From contig OU452228.1 in assembly GCA_911728455.2 (NCBI GenBank), forward strand, positions 23,035,950 through 23,099,949: a stretch of 64,000 bases of DNA, in the 5' to 3' direction. Below, one piece after another: positions 11,801 through 21,605 of this stretch. Under the pieces are notes generated by a model. That model saw nothing but the letters and a program-made list of their open reading frames with translations, was not told the DNA's origin and made no database searches. Position numbers and translations under genes: made by a program. The DNA is from Marthasterias glacialis. Taxonomy: Eukaryota > Echinodermata > Asteroidea > Forcipulatida > Asteriidae. Numbering within the stretch: position 1 is the first letter of the stretch; each line of letters starts with the position of its first letter.

Positions 11801-14800
11801 ACAAGTCCCTGCATCGTTACGGAGGTTTACCTGCGTATGTACATGCCACTATTTCATCATATCCCGCTGTCGCCAACACGCCTCCCTGAATGGAGCTGAT
11901 ACTCTCACTCAAAGTCTGGAAGAAAAAAAAAGTAAATAAAAAAAAAATGCCTAACCAGTTGCCGTCACAACAAATCCATCAGTTATTTTATTCTTATAAT
12001 GTTCATGACAGTGAAAGTTCAACATTTCCAATGCACATCTTAATCTTTTGTTGATACTTTGTGGGTTTTGGCTTCTCTCGTTGGAGGGTTTAGGGGGATA
12101 AACGAGAGGGGGGGGGGAATGATGAAGGAAAACTTCTGAGACTTACCTGACTAAATCTCAAAACAGGTTCATCGGATTCATCGTATCCATATACTTCGAC
12201 CAGCCCATCGTCCCTGCCCACCAGCAAATCAGCTATCCCATCCGCCGTGATGTCGAAGTTATCCATGCATAAAACACCCCCATTACGCTTCTCATTTGGT
12301 ATCTCCCACTTGTGATTTGGATTTGTTCTGTTCAGGGGAGAAACCAAATGACAGGACTTTAAAAACACTTCATGATAGATAAAGGGGATGGAAATTAATC
12401 TGGAAGTCATTTCATTGGGCTGTGTGACCAGATATTTCAAAGGTAAGTCTGAAAAATGGATGTAGAATGGAGTGAGGCTAATTTTTGGGGGCGAATGCAG
12501 TTTCTTGTAAGATTTTATTAAAGAAATACTAAGTGATGATGTGGCCCATAGTACATTTAGAAGTCATGACCAGCCAACCAACTAAAACAATGCGTAGGAT
12601 CTGCCAAGAAACAAAATAATAAAAATATAACAATAGCGCATAACAATATCGCCCAAATTTACCGTCCCCACTTTACAGTCGTTCTAGGTGTATGGGTAAA
12701 ACATTACAAATAATATTCTTTATCCCTGATGCAAAAATTAACATCTATCATAATGGCTGTGGTACCCGCTGCTAATAGGATTCAAACTGCCTCTAGCTGC
12801 CAGGCATTCTCAGTAGTCTAGTTGGTAAGACAATCTGCTCTAGAATGGCGGGGGTCAGGGGTTCGAATCCCATCTGAGGGATATGCCTTTGGATTTTATT
12901 AACAGGACTGGGGAAAGTACTGAGTATACAGTGCTTAAAACACATCGGTGTATGGGTAAAACATGACAAATAATATTGAGTGTTACAGTTGGGATTGGGA
13001 TGACCCAACTATAGCTGGGATACAGAGATCCCTCACCATGCGGGGTACCAGCAGCTGTTTTACATTGCTTTGGATGGTCGCAACACTAGACTGTGGTTTA
13101 GTAGGTGTTGAGGGTTAACAAATATTTATAGACTCAAAGTCAACATTTGATCTTCAGTTTTTTAATTTATTTAATAAATTATACACAGTGAGGTGTTATT
13201 AATCAATTGAAAAACACAAGACTGCTGGACTTGTCCAGTCGTGAGTTTACTGGCCCGATGCTAAAATCACTGGCCTTGGGCCTGTGGTCCAGTGTGAATT
13301 TTGAGCACTGTTAGCGTACTTGGCTTAATACAACACCATCCTATCTCATCCCTCACAGGATCCCATTTATACATCCGGGTTAAGAGAAGAAATTTATGGT
13401 CAAGTAGTCTTGGTCAAGGACAGAATTGTCATGACTGGGTTTTGAACTGACACTCCAATGAGTAGGCCCTCTCAGAACTTGAGTCCGATACCCAGACCGC
13501 TCAGGCCGCAACAGACCAAAACATTGATAGTGACAAGCAGAAATAGGAAAGGAAAAAAAAGAATGTTCAAACCTTCCAAGTTGAACCAGTCCGATCTTGC
13601 CGTCTGATGTTCCATACAGAACCTCCTCACCGTCCTCACCTTTGAAGACAATTAACAATTGCAATATATTCAGGATTCTACATAAGGCATTACTTCAACT
13701 TCAAGAAATATTTTAGTTTTGTAGCACACCAGTGTTGCTCAACCTCTGCTTAATGATTTGTCAAGTTTGTGACCATTTTGAAAAATGAATTACTTTTTCT
13801 CCCTCTTCCTAACTTTGATTTTGTCTTTTGTGTTTCCAACCTCTTTAAACTAGCCCCTTCCCCATCTTTGTCTCCCTTTTCATTGTTCATCCCTTCCTTC
13901 TTCTGGCTGAATTCTGCCTCTCTCTTTTCAATTCTTTCCACTAGACTGCTACCAACTGTTACACCAGTAGACTTGTATGTGTCTGTTGTCATTTAGCCTT
14001 TGAGAAAGACTCTGCTCGGGTCGAAACGTGAGGCTGTTAAAAAATTTTTGCATTTTGTGAAAGACAATTATCCAAAAGTACCAAATCCCAAGTTTGATTA
14101 AAACATGAATCTGCAACTCATGTTGTGCATTTTTCAAATTTCATGAACAAAGAAACAGAAGTTGTTACAATAACAATGCACAGTTCTTATCAAACGCTTT
14201 ATCACACAACTGACGGGCGTCTCAAATAGTCCATTATTTTTACAACAGGAATGTATAACTATGTTTGAACTTTGAGACCCACTTTATAGTACCTTCTAAG
14301 GGTTTGCAATGTGATGCAGTACAACCTGCAGCCAGCCACGCCAAAAACACAGGGGCAAACCCCTTCTCTCAAAGATAAGTGTAACTGCAATCCAGGACAA
14401 AATTCGTTGGGACACCCCCACATACCCCCAGTTTAATGTTGAGCACTTTCTCATGTCTATTGATCACTTCCGATTGCAGTTGCCAGAGCGCTTGTTGCAT
14501 CTTGACAACATTGAACCGGGTAGTACGGCGGTGCTGTTAACATTGTCCCAACAATTTTGTCTGTGATTGTGGGTTCTTTTAAGTGCATTACATAACACAC
14601 AGGACCAATGGCTTCACGTCCCATCCGAACGACGAAGCAACTATGGTTAAGTATCTTGCTCAAGAACACAACACCAGAATTTGATGCACTAGACCCCTCA
14701 CCCACAACACTCCGTGCCTTTTTAGAACACTAACGTGTCACCCCTCTACTGTAATAGAACTTACCTCCTTCATCAGCAAACAGACACAGTGACTGTGGCG

Positions 14801-17800
14801 GCCCGGCCACCTCCACTTCATACAATAGGTTGGATCCATCTAAAACTCTCAAGACGCGATCCTGGCACGCTAGGACAGGAGTTACCTCTTTGGCGCGGTT
14901 CAGAGGCAAGCAGATGATGTCGTTGATGCGGTCACTACACAGATAGTAGTTCTCGTCTTTGCAGTCAATGTAATGGTTAAAGATGTAGTTACCACCGAGG
15001 AAAAGATGACTGCCACATACCCACCTAGAATATAGACAAACTTACATGTATCAGTTGGCTAAACTTCTTTACAAAGGAAACGGGGAAAAAATGTACACTG
15101 TTCAGCACAAAAAAATCATAAATTCATAAAATTAAAAAGAAATGCTTCCACCATGAACTTTTACCCTGAAAAATATTACATATAAGAACAAATTTTAAAG
15201 TAGTAAATCTATAAAAAATAATTAAACAATCCAGAAAAAGTAGTTTAGCGATGACTTTTCCCCCAAAAATAGTAAATCTCTTGACTAAAAAAATTATAGA
15301 AATATAGTTCCGAATCAGAAAATCTGTATCGTAGCTTTTAAAAATAGTAACTTAGATACGTAGGTTAACACCTGGGCCCAGTTTCATGGCTCTGTTTACT
15401 GGAAGCTAAAAAATGGCGCTTACAGAAGAGGCAAAATTCGCGCTTAATGTAAGTGTATTAGCATTATATGGGCTAGGAATTATTTTGTGTGCGCATGCAT
15501 ACTTCACGTTACTGAGCAAGGTTTGCTTCACACAGCTACAGCAGAAATTCAGTGATTACCCTGTAAGCAGAAAATGGTGACTGTAAGCGCAGAACTCCAC
15601 GGTAAGCAGAAGCCATGAAATTGGGGCCTATTTGGTTAGCACCTGTTTGGTTAGCACCTATTTGGTTCACACCTGGTTGGTTAGCACCTGTTGGGTAAGC
15701 ACCTATTTGATTAGGGACTGTTTGGTTAGCAACTGTTTGGTGAGCACCTTTCTGGTTAGCACCTGTTTAGTAAGCAACTGTTTCTTACATTGTTTTTATG
15801 CTTTCTGTCAGATTGGTGTCAAATCCTAAGAACTGCTTGCCCTTCTTGGTAAAACCTTTGACCTCTGACCCTGATGTGATGAAGATTTTGTCTGGAGGCG
15901 TACCCAAGGCCCCTCCAAGCTCCAGACGAGCAATCTTAGGTCCAGGAAGAGTCTTGAAGGCACTCTGTAATTAAACAGAAATTAGTTATCATTTACGCAA
16001 AAAATTGTTAATGGCCTCACATTTTGACCCTAGCAGAGTCTTTCTCAAAGGCTAAATGACAACACAACACACACAAGTATACTGGAGTATCAGAAGCAGT
16101 CAAGTATAAAGAAGTGAAACGAGAGAGGCAGAAAGCAGTCAGGAGTTGCAAGGGATGAACAATAGAGAGGGAGACAAAGTGGGGGGGGGGGGGGGGGTTG
16201 AGGAAAGAGTCTAGTTTAACCACAAGAGGTATAGTGAATACAGAAACAGTTTTTTCCAAAGTTTTACTGTAAACGGGATACACATGCCTGGGTCTCCCTT
16301 TGGTCTAGAGAGAGAAGCAAACTGAACCTCACTGGGTTAACACCACAAAAATTTTAACAATCTCTACACTGCTACAATTGTACACATTAAAGCCTGGTTC
16401 ATACGTCACGCGAATGTGAAGCGAATCTGACGCCACAAATTCACGCAGAACAAATTCGCTCCAGTTGAAATGTCCCCAACTCTTACAAAATGTTCACTGC
16501 AAATATAGAGCTGTGATGTCAAGTTCGCTGCGCATTTGCAATCGTTTGAAGTATGCACCAACTCAACGCCTTGGACACAGGCTTTTCTTTAGCCTTTCCT
16601 TTGGGTCACTCCAATCCTTTCTGAAAAATTTCTTAAGATGGATTGTAGGGGGTTGCTAACATCACAGAGAGGGTACTTTTATAGATTCAAGTGTAATTTT
16701 GTGTCACATTGTAACTTCACTGATAAGAACTGTTCATTCTCTTGAACAGCAACATGGTTCTTCCCATTCTGGACCCAATTTTTGTTACAAATTTGGCTGA
16801 AGCGCGCAGAATTGAAACGAGGTCCTCAGAATGTTTTTAACTTGAGGTTTACGTTTGGTTTTAAAAGCTCTACTGTGCAATCTGGAGCATTTGAAATGGT
16901 TTTATTTCATATTTTTTCAATGAATTTGATCTTAAATCTGTATATTAATGTACATATTTATTTTGCGTATCGGCCCATAATACGCGTGTATTTACCAAAA
17001 CACTAGCTTGTGCATGGAGAGAACCCTGAGCATGGCAAGTTCATTACAAGGCCCAAAGGCCATTCAAGGTGTGGGCTACTGTTTGAAGGGATAGAAACCT
17101 GCCCCATGGCGCAGAAAAAAGACATGGAGAGATACAAACGCAAGTCTCTTCACAGCACAGCTAAGAACAGGGAGGGGTAAATGAATCCATTGCGAGACAA
17201 ACATAACTGCCTCTTCCCCTATTTAAAGCAATTGTAGTTAAGTGTCTTGCTCAAGGACACAAGTGTCATGACCGGGACTAGAACCCACATCCCGATGACT
17301 TAGCCACTAGAACCTGAGTCCGACACACCAAACCCCTCGGCCACTACACCCTACTAGTTATACTTATTACTTACTACTGGCTCTCCTTTCTTCATATTGA
17401 AGCACTGTAAGACACCAGTTTGATCTGCTACAGCCACACGCTGAGCTGCCTTGGGTTTCTTCTCTGGTAGTAGCTTCATGCTACGAGGTGAGGTCACTCC
17501 AACCTGGTCAGACAAAAAATACACATATATCAGTAACCTCATACTACACTCCTCTACTATTGCATATTTTATTGTTCAAAACAAAGATGTAGGAAGTCCC
17601 CTTACAGTCCCAAATCCTTCTGTATCCAATTGCCAAAATGAAGGATTTAAAAGGACTGGGGCCGGCAGGCCCAAACAACCAGGGCCCAATTTCATAGAGC
17701 TGCTTAAGCACAAAAAGGAGCCAAGCACAATGAAATTATGCTAACCAGAATAAGGTTACCAGCCAAAATACCGTTCCACACGTACAATTCGTGGCTGGTA

Positions 17801-18720
17801 TCCTGCTTATTTATGCTTAGCAGAAAAATTTCTAAGCAATATTAGCTGCTTAAGCAGCTCTATGAAATTGGGCCCAGTGCTTATCACAGGATCAAGCATT
17901 CCAATCTTTTCTAAGTCCAAACAATTTGGTGTGGTGTGACACAGGAGAGGATACTGGAGGATTGAGGTAAAATGCTAAACAAAACTGCCTAGTCTGTAAC
18001 ATACAAGAAAGATTAAACTTGAACCTTAACCCCCCCTACTCGTGGTAACATTTTCAACCCTCGAATTCACCCACAGCAACCACAACAATTGCCGTGGTGC
18101 CCAGTGCTTTTGCTGTAGTGCCCTTTGCAAAGTTCCAATGTAAAATTACATTTTCCTCATAGAAGTGCTGAAGTGCTTCTTGCCAGAGGAAAATTGCCAT
18201 GCTCCTTCAAGAGCGAAGTTCAAGGCCTGCATTTTCCCGTAGTTGACCAACTTGAAACCATTCAACTGCACTGGTTGTGAATGGTGGCACAACTGTGCAT
18301 AGATCTGACTGTCTTCATACATGTACATATGTGTACATACTCTGTAGATGAATTGACCACATGATATCATATTGCAGGCTAACATAGGTTATTTATCATT
18401 CAAAACCACAGTGGATGATATTAAATGGTCAGACAGTAGGAGGGTTGACTATGAACTGTGAAGATGCACTGACCACATGATATCATTTTGCAGGCTGGCA
18501 CAGTCTATCACTCCAGACCACAGTGGATGATACTGAATGGTAGGAGGGTAGGAAGGTTAAAACATGTCCATTTATCCATTGATCAATTTATCAGGTGTAC
18601 AACATAAAGTAAACAATCCAAAAGTTTACAACCAAAGTAAAAAGTAAAATGAAGTGAGAATTATAATAAAGATTACATCACCTGGAGATAGTCAGCCCGA
18701 TGCAGATTTAATTCCATCAT
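4928..18720 (-). CDS. BBS7: BBS7, BBSome complex subunit 7 (complete, 14 coding exons)
   Basis: Subunit of the BBSome, the coat-like complex that moves membrane proteins in and out of cilia (known for the family). Coding exons in transcript order: 18720-18682, 17503-17375, 15964-15789, 15024-14765, 13639-13573, 12327-12147, 11915-11831, 10842-10740, 9547-9280, 9111-8909, 7545-7381, 7204-6991, 6234-6111, 5067-4928. All junctions are GT-AG and phases agree. The sum is 2154 bp, 717 aa, against about 715 aa in vertebrates. Seen: N-terminal beta-propeller (about 1-330; [14 protein letters not shown]), a short coiled coil near 335-375, then [36 protein letters not shown] and a C-terminal [16 protein letters not shown] helix region. 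Two ATG codons open exon 1; the second fits vertebrate proteins better. Introns hold many repeats, and three relic copies of the last exon lie downstream. Confidence 0.97.
5511..5687. mobile_element. Small MITE-like element in BBS7 intron 13
   Basis: Starts GGCCTTATG..TTGACGTCAT and ends ATGATGTCATATGCATACGG, then TCTAT, giving imperfect inverted ends. The same end motif (AGACC.TATGC) bounds the 100-bp insertion at 22644-22746. No coding capacity. A SINE tail fragment follows at 5690-5785. Confidence 0.5.
6486..6608. mobile_element. Foldback element in BBS7 intron 12
   Basis: An imperfect inverted repeat centred near 6550. Left arm GAGACTTTCGAGACGTTAG, then CCCAGTAAGTGGTCCTTTT; right arm AAAGGACCACTTGCTGGGG, then GCTAATGTTTCAAAAGTC. 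No coding potential. The BBS7 exon fragment at 6609-6637 abuts its right end. Confidence 0.65.
6609..6637 (+). repeat. Inverted 29-bp exact copy of part of BBS7 exon 12
   Basis: On the plus strand this reads GIFRSDNIS followed by the first base of T. It is exactly the reverse complement of 7166-7194, inside the functional exon at 7204-6991, where the minus strand encodes [10 protein letters not shown]. Similarity stops abruptly on both sides. It lies in the neighbouring intron, about 530 bp from the source and in opposite orientation. Confidence 0.85.
7795..8240 (-). mobile_element. SINE-like repeat, family F
   Basis: In reverse orientation carries the family hallmarks: GTGTCTTGC..AGGACACAAGTGTCA, a CACTTATCGC..AGAGAAGGG block, GTGCTGAGTGGCACAATCTGCAGCC and terminal GCGCTTTATCAC..CAGTTCTTGTATA next to an ATT-rich tail. 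Other copies: 8400-8820 (+), 14165-14720 (-), 42370-42607 (+); fragments at 13340-13515 and 17215-17350. It makes an inverted pair with the 8400-8820 copy. Confidence 0.6.
8400..8820 (+). mobile_element. SINE-like repeat, family F, with (ATT)n tail
   Basis: Plus-orientation copy: GACATAAAGCAGTAGGTCCTGTGTGTTGTGTAATG, split by its TATCGCTAAGAGAAAGGG and GATTGGCTGCAGATT blocks, then AAGCGCTTTGAGACGCCC and a pure (ATT)n run at about 8755-8818. Terminal simple repeats of this type are usual for SINE and non-LTR insertions. Confidence 0.6.
8755..8818. repeat. (ATT)n microsatellite
   Basis: About twenty TTA/ATT units with two early ACT interruptions, forming the 3' tail of the family F element. Confidence 0.95.
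9783..10135. mobile_element. Foldback family GGGCCCAATTTCAT, one copy plus a fragment
   Basis: At 9783-10000: GGGCCCC, ATAAAGCTGTAA, GCTTAGCAAGGAAAAATCTT, TACCAGCCAAAATACC, then TGCTAATTTTGGCTAAGCAG and TTCTGCTTAACAGCTTG. A second start (GAGCCCAATTTCATAAAGCC) at 10048 is truncated. Both lie in the BBS7 intron between exons 8 and 9. Confidence 0.55.
10311..10440. mobile_element. Small foldback element with about 40-bp arms
   Basis: Left arm TTGGTAAGTGACAACGTTTT then GGAGCCGGAAGT; right arm ACTTCCGGCTCCAAAACCTC then ATCACTTACCCAA. The arms are inverted copies around an ATACATGTACATACATGTAC centre. Confidence 0.75.
10443..10672. mobile_element. Foldback family GGGCCCAATTTCAT copy
   Basis: Opens GGGCCCAATGTCATGAAGCC and closes CAGCTTTATGAAATTGGGCC. 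The interior carries the shared GCTTAGCAGAAACAGGTTAC and CAGCCAACATTCC blocks. Confidence 0.8.
10944..11250. mobile_element. MITE with AAACAAGATAGGACACT termini
   Basis: The left end AAAAACAAGATAGGACACTT is matched by the inverted right end AGTGTCCTATCTTGTTTTT. No transposase frame inside. A right-end fragment of the same family lies at 20405-20455 (TTTCTACATAGAGTGTCCTA). Confidence 0.75.
11455..11665 (-). mobile_element. tRNA-derived SINE, family A
   Basis: The minus strand reads GGGCTGGATAGCTCAGTTGG then TAGAGCGTTGG (pol III A box) and CGCAGGTTCAAATCCCGCTA (B box), adjoining a shared TACCGCCAACATTAGGG segment. The same head and body occur at 31140-31265 and 47785-47990. A real tRNA is unlikely because the anticodon arm does not fold cleanly and the tRNA-unrelated body is shared. 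Confidence 0.75.
12688..12995 (+). mobile_element. tRNA-derived SINE, family B
   Basis: Order: a tail-like block (TTATCCCTGATGCAAAAATT AACATCT, written in two parts), GTGGTACCCGCTGCTAATAG, then the tRNA-like head TAGTCTAGTTGGTAAGAC and B box GGGTTCGAATCCCATCTGAG, then CAGGACTGGGGAAAGTACTG and GAGTATACAGTGCTTAAAAC. The tail-like block sits in front of the head as well as behind it in other copies, so the repeat may exist as a tandem dimer. Copies: 33461-33792, 42026-42302, 44870-45085. Confidence 0.7.
13830..14060 (+). repeat. Dispersed repeat, family H
   Basis: Contains TGTCTCCCTTTTCATTGTTC, GTCATTTAGCCTTTGAGAAA then GACTCTGCTCGGGTCGAAAC. Inverted copies: 16005-16225, 21355-21605 and 43745-43870. 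The GGTCGAAACGT-type ending recalls the ends of some retroelements, but no protein domain is left. Confidence 0.6.
14165..14720 (-). mobile_element. SINE-like repeat, family F
   Basis: Reverse-orientation copy with CAGTTCTTATCAAACGCTTT, GGGCGTCTCAAA, CAACCTGCAGCCAGCCACG, CACAGGACCAATGGC and CAACTATGGTTAAGTATCTT blocks. It is longer than its relatives, probably through an internal insertion near 14380-14560. Confidence 0.55.
15374..15629. mobile_element. Foldback element, GGCCCAGTTTCATGGCTCTG subfamily
   Basis: Opens GGCCCAGTTTCATGGCTCTG, closes GCCATGAAATTGGGGCC. The interior has TGCGCATGCATACTTCACGT and CGCTTAC blocks shared with 38963-39222. A second subfamily of the GGGCCCAATTTCAT group. 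Confidence 0.7.
15630..15786. repeat. 16-bp minisatellite abutting a BBS7 splice donor
   Basis: About ten imperfect units of TTTGGTTAGCACCTGT. It begins at the right end of the foldback element and runs to within a few bases of the donor of BBS7 exon 3 (15964-15789; donor GT at 15788-15787). Confidence 0.9.
16005..16225 (-). repeat. Dispersed repeat, family H, with poly-G run
   Basis: Reverse copy of the 13830-14060 repeat (GACCCTAGCAGAGTCTTTCT, CAAAGGCTAAATGACAACAC), containing a run of about 17 G at 16182-16198 not present in the plus copy. Confidence 0.6.
17215..17350 (-). repeat. Family F SINE fragment
   Basis: TTAAGTGTCTTGCTCAAGGA, CACAAGTGTCATGACCGGGA, then CCACTAGAACCTGAGTCCGA next to exon 2 of BBS7. 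It matches the head region of the 7795-8240 copy. Confidence 0.55.
17683..17877. mobile_element. Foldback family GGGCCCAATTTCAT, near-intact copy
   Basis: Starts GGGCCCAATTTCATAGAGCT then GCTTAAGCA; ends with the exact inverse TGCTTAAGCAGCTCTATGAA then ATTGGGCCC. Interior TACCAGCCAAAATACC..GTGGCTGGTATCCTGC is also loosely palindromic. About 195 bp, no coding capacity. The cleanest copy of the family in this window. Confidence 0.9.
18060..18235 (+). repeat. Dispersed repeat, family C
   Basis: GTGCCCTTTGCAAAGTTCC, TTCCTCATAGAAGTGC, GAGGAAAATTGCCATGC and AAGTTCAAGGCCTGC. Family members share the order GCCTCC..GCCCTGGTCTTGGCC.. ATTGCCCTCTC..TTCCAGGCCTG and occur at 32940-33085, 38015-38190, 41495-41640, 46060-46215 (-), 46445-46600 and 60990-61128. 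Confidence 0.55.
18353..18575. repeat. Direct duplication of about 115-120 bp in BBS7 intron 1
   Basis: GACCACATGATATCATATTG, CAGGCTAACA.. and CCACAGTGGATGATATTAAA then TGGTCAGACAGTAGGAGGGT recur in the same order at about 18475-18560. A reverse-complement relative lies at 47160-47235, so the unit is itself a dispersed repeat. Confidence 0.75.
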
Positions 18721-19597
18721 CTTTGCAGCCAAAAACTGAAAAAGCCAACTCACAGAGAACTCAGCTTGATTTAGCTCACCACGACGCAGCAACTTGGACT
18801 TTGCTTCTTACAGCAACTTGCACTTGCCTTTTAAAAATAATATGGGATAGAAATTGAACATGAAGTAGGAATGTATTCAGACAAAAATTCAAACTCATGA
18901 AATATGCCTGTGCACGGGCTGCATTTTCCACTCCTTGAATGTTTTGAACATATTAAAAAAATATAGGAAAACCACTTCTAGACATGCATCCAGATGTATT
19001 CCGGCAATAACCATCGCATTTTAAGGTAGGCCTACTCGTAAGTTGTTGTTTTAAGTTGTTGTGGAGTTGTCTCTACCCCGTTTGAGTTATGATTGATGTT
19101 AATTTTTGCATCGGGGATAAAGAATATTGTATGTATTTTTTTTTTTACCTATACACCGATGTGTGTTAAGCACTGAATACTCAGTATACAGTTACTAGGT
19201 CTTACTTAATTGTAAATTCAAAGACAATGCTCTAAAAATTATACTAAATGTATACGCGAAATAATCGAGTTGACGCTACAGTGCCACTGTAGACCCAGTA
19301 ACTGGGGCACTGTGACTGTACTCCTTCTTTTTTTACTTTTGACTTGGACAGTCGTACTGGCGTCCCAAGGAAGCATGGGTGTATGCTGAAATGAATTTTG
19401 ATACCCTATTGTGTGCGATGCTATTCCAAAACAATTGCCCAAATTACCTCAAACAAAACAGCTGAAAAAATTGCCTACTGGCTTCTCAAGATTGAAGATT
19501 TCAAATGTGAAATAACACTTTAACAGGCACTTAAATGGGTCTTGTGCCACTGCCATTCCTCAGTCAGGGCCTTCTTGCGCTAATTACTAAATTGTAG
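18721..19597. other. BBS7 5' flank, no gene recognised
   Basis: Upstream of the BBS7 start. The 5' untranslated exon and promoter cannot be placed. A SINE-B tail fragment occupies 19088-19195 (-), and a single arm of the CCCAGTAACTGGG family lies at about 19255-19335. Confidence 0.5.
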
Positions 19598-19873
19598 TCT
19601 CAGTAAATGGGGTGCTGTACTCCTTTTTTTAGATTTTGACTTTATACTATAGGTCGTACGATAGACCCAGTAACTGGGGCGCTGTACTCCTTTTTCGAGA
19701 TTTTTGACATTATCTGTCGTACTAGCTAGTACGACAATAATGTCAAAAATCTCAAAAAAGGAGTACAGCGCCCCAGTTACTGGGTCTAGTCGTACGACCG
19801 ATAAATAAAGGCAAAATCTATAAAAAAAGAAGGAGTACAGCAGGCACAGCGCCCCAGTTACTGGGTCTAATTG
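19598..19873. repeat. Nested palindrome, CCCAGTAACTGGG family
   Basis: Two successive units (GTAAATGGGGTGCTGTACTC and CAGTAACTGGGGCGCTGTAC, each followed by a T-run and AGATTTT) are mirrored by two inverted units. The whole folds around ACTAGCTAGT at 19721-19730. The inner stem spans about 19663-19788 and is interrupted by one-base differences. Single arms or longer relatives of this family occur at 19255-19335, 30560-30970 and 56592-57035. Confidence 0.85.
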
Positions 19874-20404
19874 TATTCAATGCTCTTATACTAATGTATA
19901 CTTTATTAGTAGTAGTATCCGTATTTTAGGAATGCCCAGTATCCATTTGGAAGTATTGAACTTTGTCAGTCTGCACTATAAACAAAACACAACATTTTTC
20001 ACGAAATTGGTGCAATAGCCTAGCTAGGCTAATCTACGAAGCGCAGGCATTATTGATATTTTATTTAGTTGATTACACGTCTGACATCACAACAGTAACT
20101 GAAGAGTTGATCCCACCTTTCCAAAATATTAAGAACTCGTTAATATTCTCTTACTGTATTAATTTCCTAAAAAACGTGGGTATTTTAATGGAGAACAAAA
20201 CTTCATTATTACCTTATGCGATGCCGTTGTTAAGAACGCGTTGAAGTCCCTTCGTAAACTTCCATTTTCCCTGAAAAATATGTGGCACAGCGCCCTCGTT
20301 CGGTTGAACTGTTGCAACCCGACATGACAAGATGTCACAGCGCCCTCTCGCGGCTTCCACAAACTTTTAGACTGGTGTGGCCATGCAACCACACGCCACA
20401 TTTT

Positions 20405-21060
20405 ACGTTTGATGTTTCTACATAGAGTGTCCTATCTTGTGTTTCTAGTATCTTTGACCAAATGAATGAATGCATAGCCCTTCTCACGACATGATCATGG
20501 TGCAAACATGCTTGTATCATCAAAGGCACAATTCCCCAAATATGTCCCCTACATACAACCCCACTAATAGCTTCGGTCAGAGAAAGGTCTTGTTTTTGTT
20601 TTTTTAAAGCTAGATTTATAATAGGCATATACTACTTTAGTAGGCCCCATTATTCCAGCAGGCAATCATCATGCTTGTTTTCAAACGTTTGGAGCTCAAA
20701 TCGCTAAACACCAATAAGTTTCCGAAGTAATAATTCATTGCTTGGCCTGTGTTAATTCAACTTCACCCACTCCCTCCTTGCTTACTGACTGCAAAAACTC
20801 ACTCCTTTATACATCCCCACAAAACCAGTCTTAACAAAATTGAAAACAAAAAATTCCTCAATTATTCAGATTCTATTTCTGAACTGTCTTTCTTCATACA
20901 TAATTTTTGTCTTCATTAATAGGGGCAAACCATGATGATGGGCACCGAATTCAAGTTCTGATGGCTGAGTCATCACAATGTGGGTTCGAATCTCGGTCCC
21001 GGTGTGGCAGAAGATTCTCTCCGAGCATAAGGCGAATTGTGTACCAAACTCCTTCTGATA
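20405..21060. other. Repeat fragments, no gene
   Basis: 20405-20455 is a terminal fragment of the AAACAAGATAGGACACT MITE. 20925-21030 holds a degenerate tRNA-like head with a good B box (GTGGGTTCGAATCTCGGTCC) followed by GGTGTGGCAGAAGATTCTCT, typical of a SINE. No coding region is supported between 20,000 and 21,300. Confidence 0.5.
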
Positions 21061-21354
21061 GCGCCCTCTTTTGAATAAACTCCTCCGGCCCACGTTAATT
21101 TACCGTATGGTGGACACATACACCCGGAGGACAGAATACCCTATGACACCGGCACTTGTTTGTGTCCTTGAGCAAGAAAAATGGTGACCCTCCCCCTCCC
21201 CTTGTACCCACCCCCCCCACCCCTAAAATTTTATCCTACGGTGCTGCTTACACTACTACTAGCAACCAGGAATGCTTATGGGGAAAAATTCTTTGAAAAA
21301 TATAGAATTTAGCTGTTGCAAACTGCTTACCTAAATGACCTATGGTATAAATGC

Positions 21355-21605
21355 AAAAAAATTGTTAATGGTTCACTTATCCAGAGTCGTTCTCAAAAGG
21401 CTAAATGGCAAACAACACACGCATGGGCAAGTATGTTACTTGGTGTAAAAAGAAGCTGTCAGGTGGAAAGAAATGAAAAGAGAGTATGGCAGATAATTGT
21501 ACCAGATCAGAAAAAGCAAGGGATTCGCGATGAAAAGGGAGACAGTGGGGGTTGGACTTGTAAGTAGCTAGTCTACCTCCTTCTACCTCCATGGTTTAAC
21601 CACAA
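21355..21605 (-). repeat. Dispersed repeat, family H
   Basis: Reverse copy: AAATTGTTAATGG, CAGAGTCGTTCTCAAAAGGC, TAAATGGCAAACAACACAC, AGGGAGACAGTGGGGG and TGGTTTAACCACAAGG. Confidence 0.55.

Noticed and set aside
20226..20237. X-box-like GTTGTTAAGAAC upstream of BBS7
   Set aside because: Ciliary genes are often driven by RFX X-boxes, but the half-sites here lack the usual 1-3 bp spacer and lie 1.5 kb from the first coding exon. Not enough to call.
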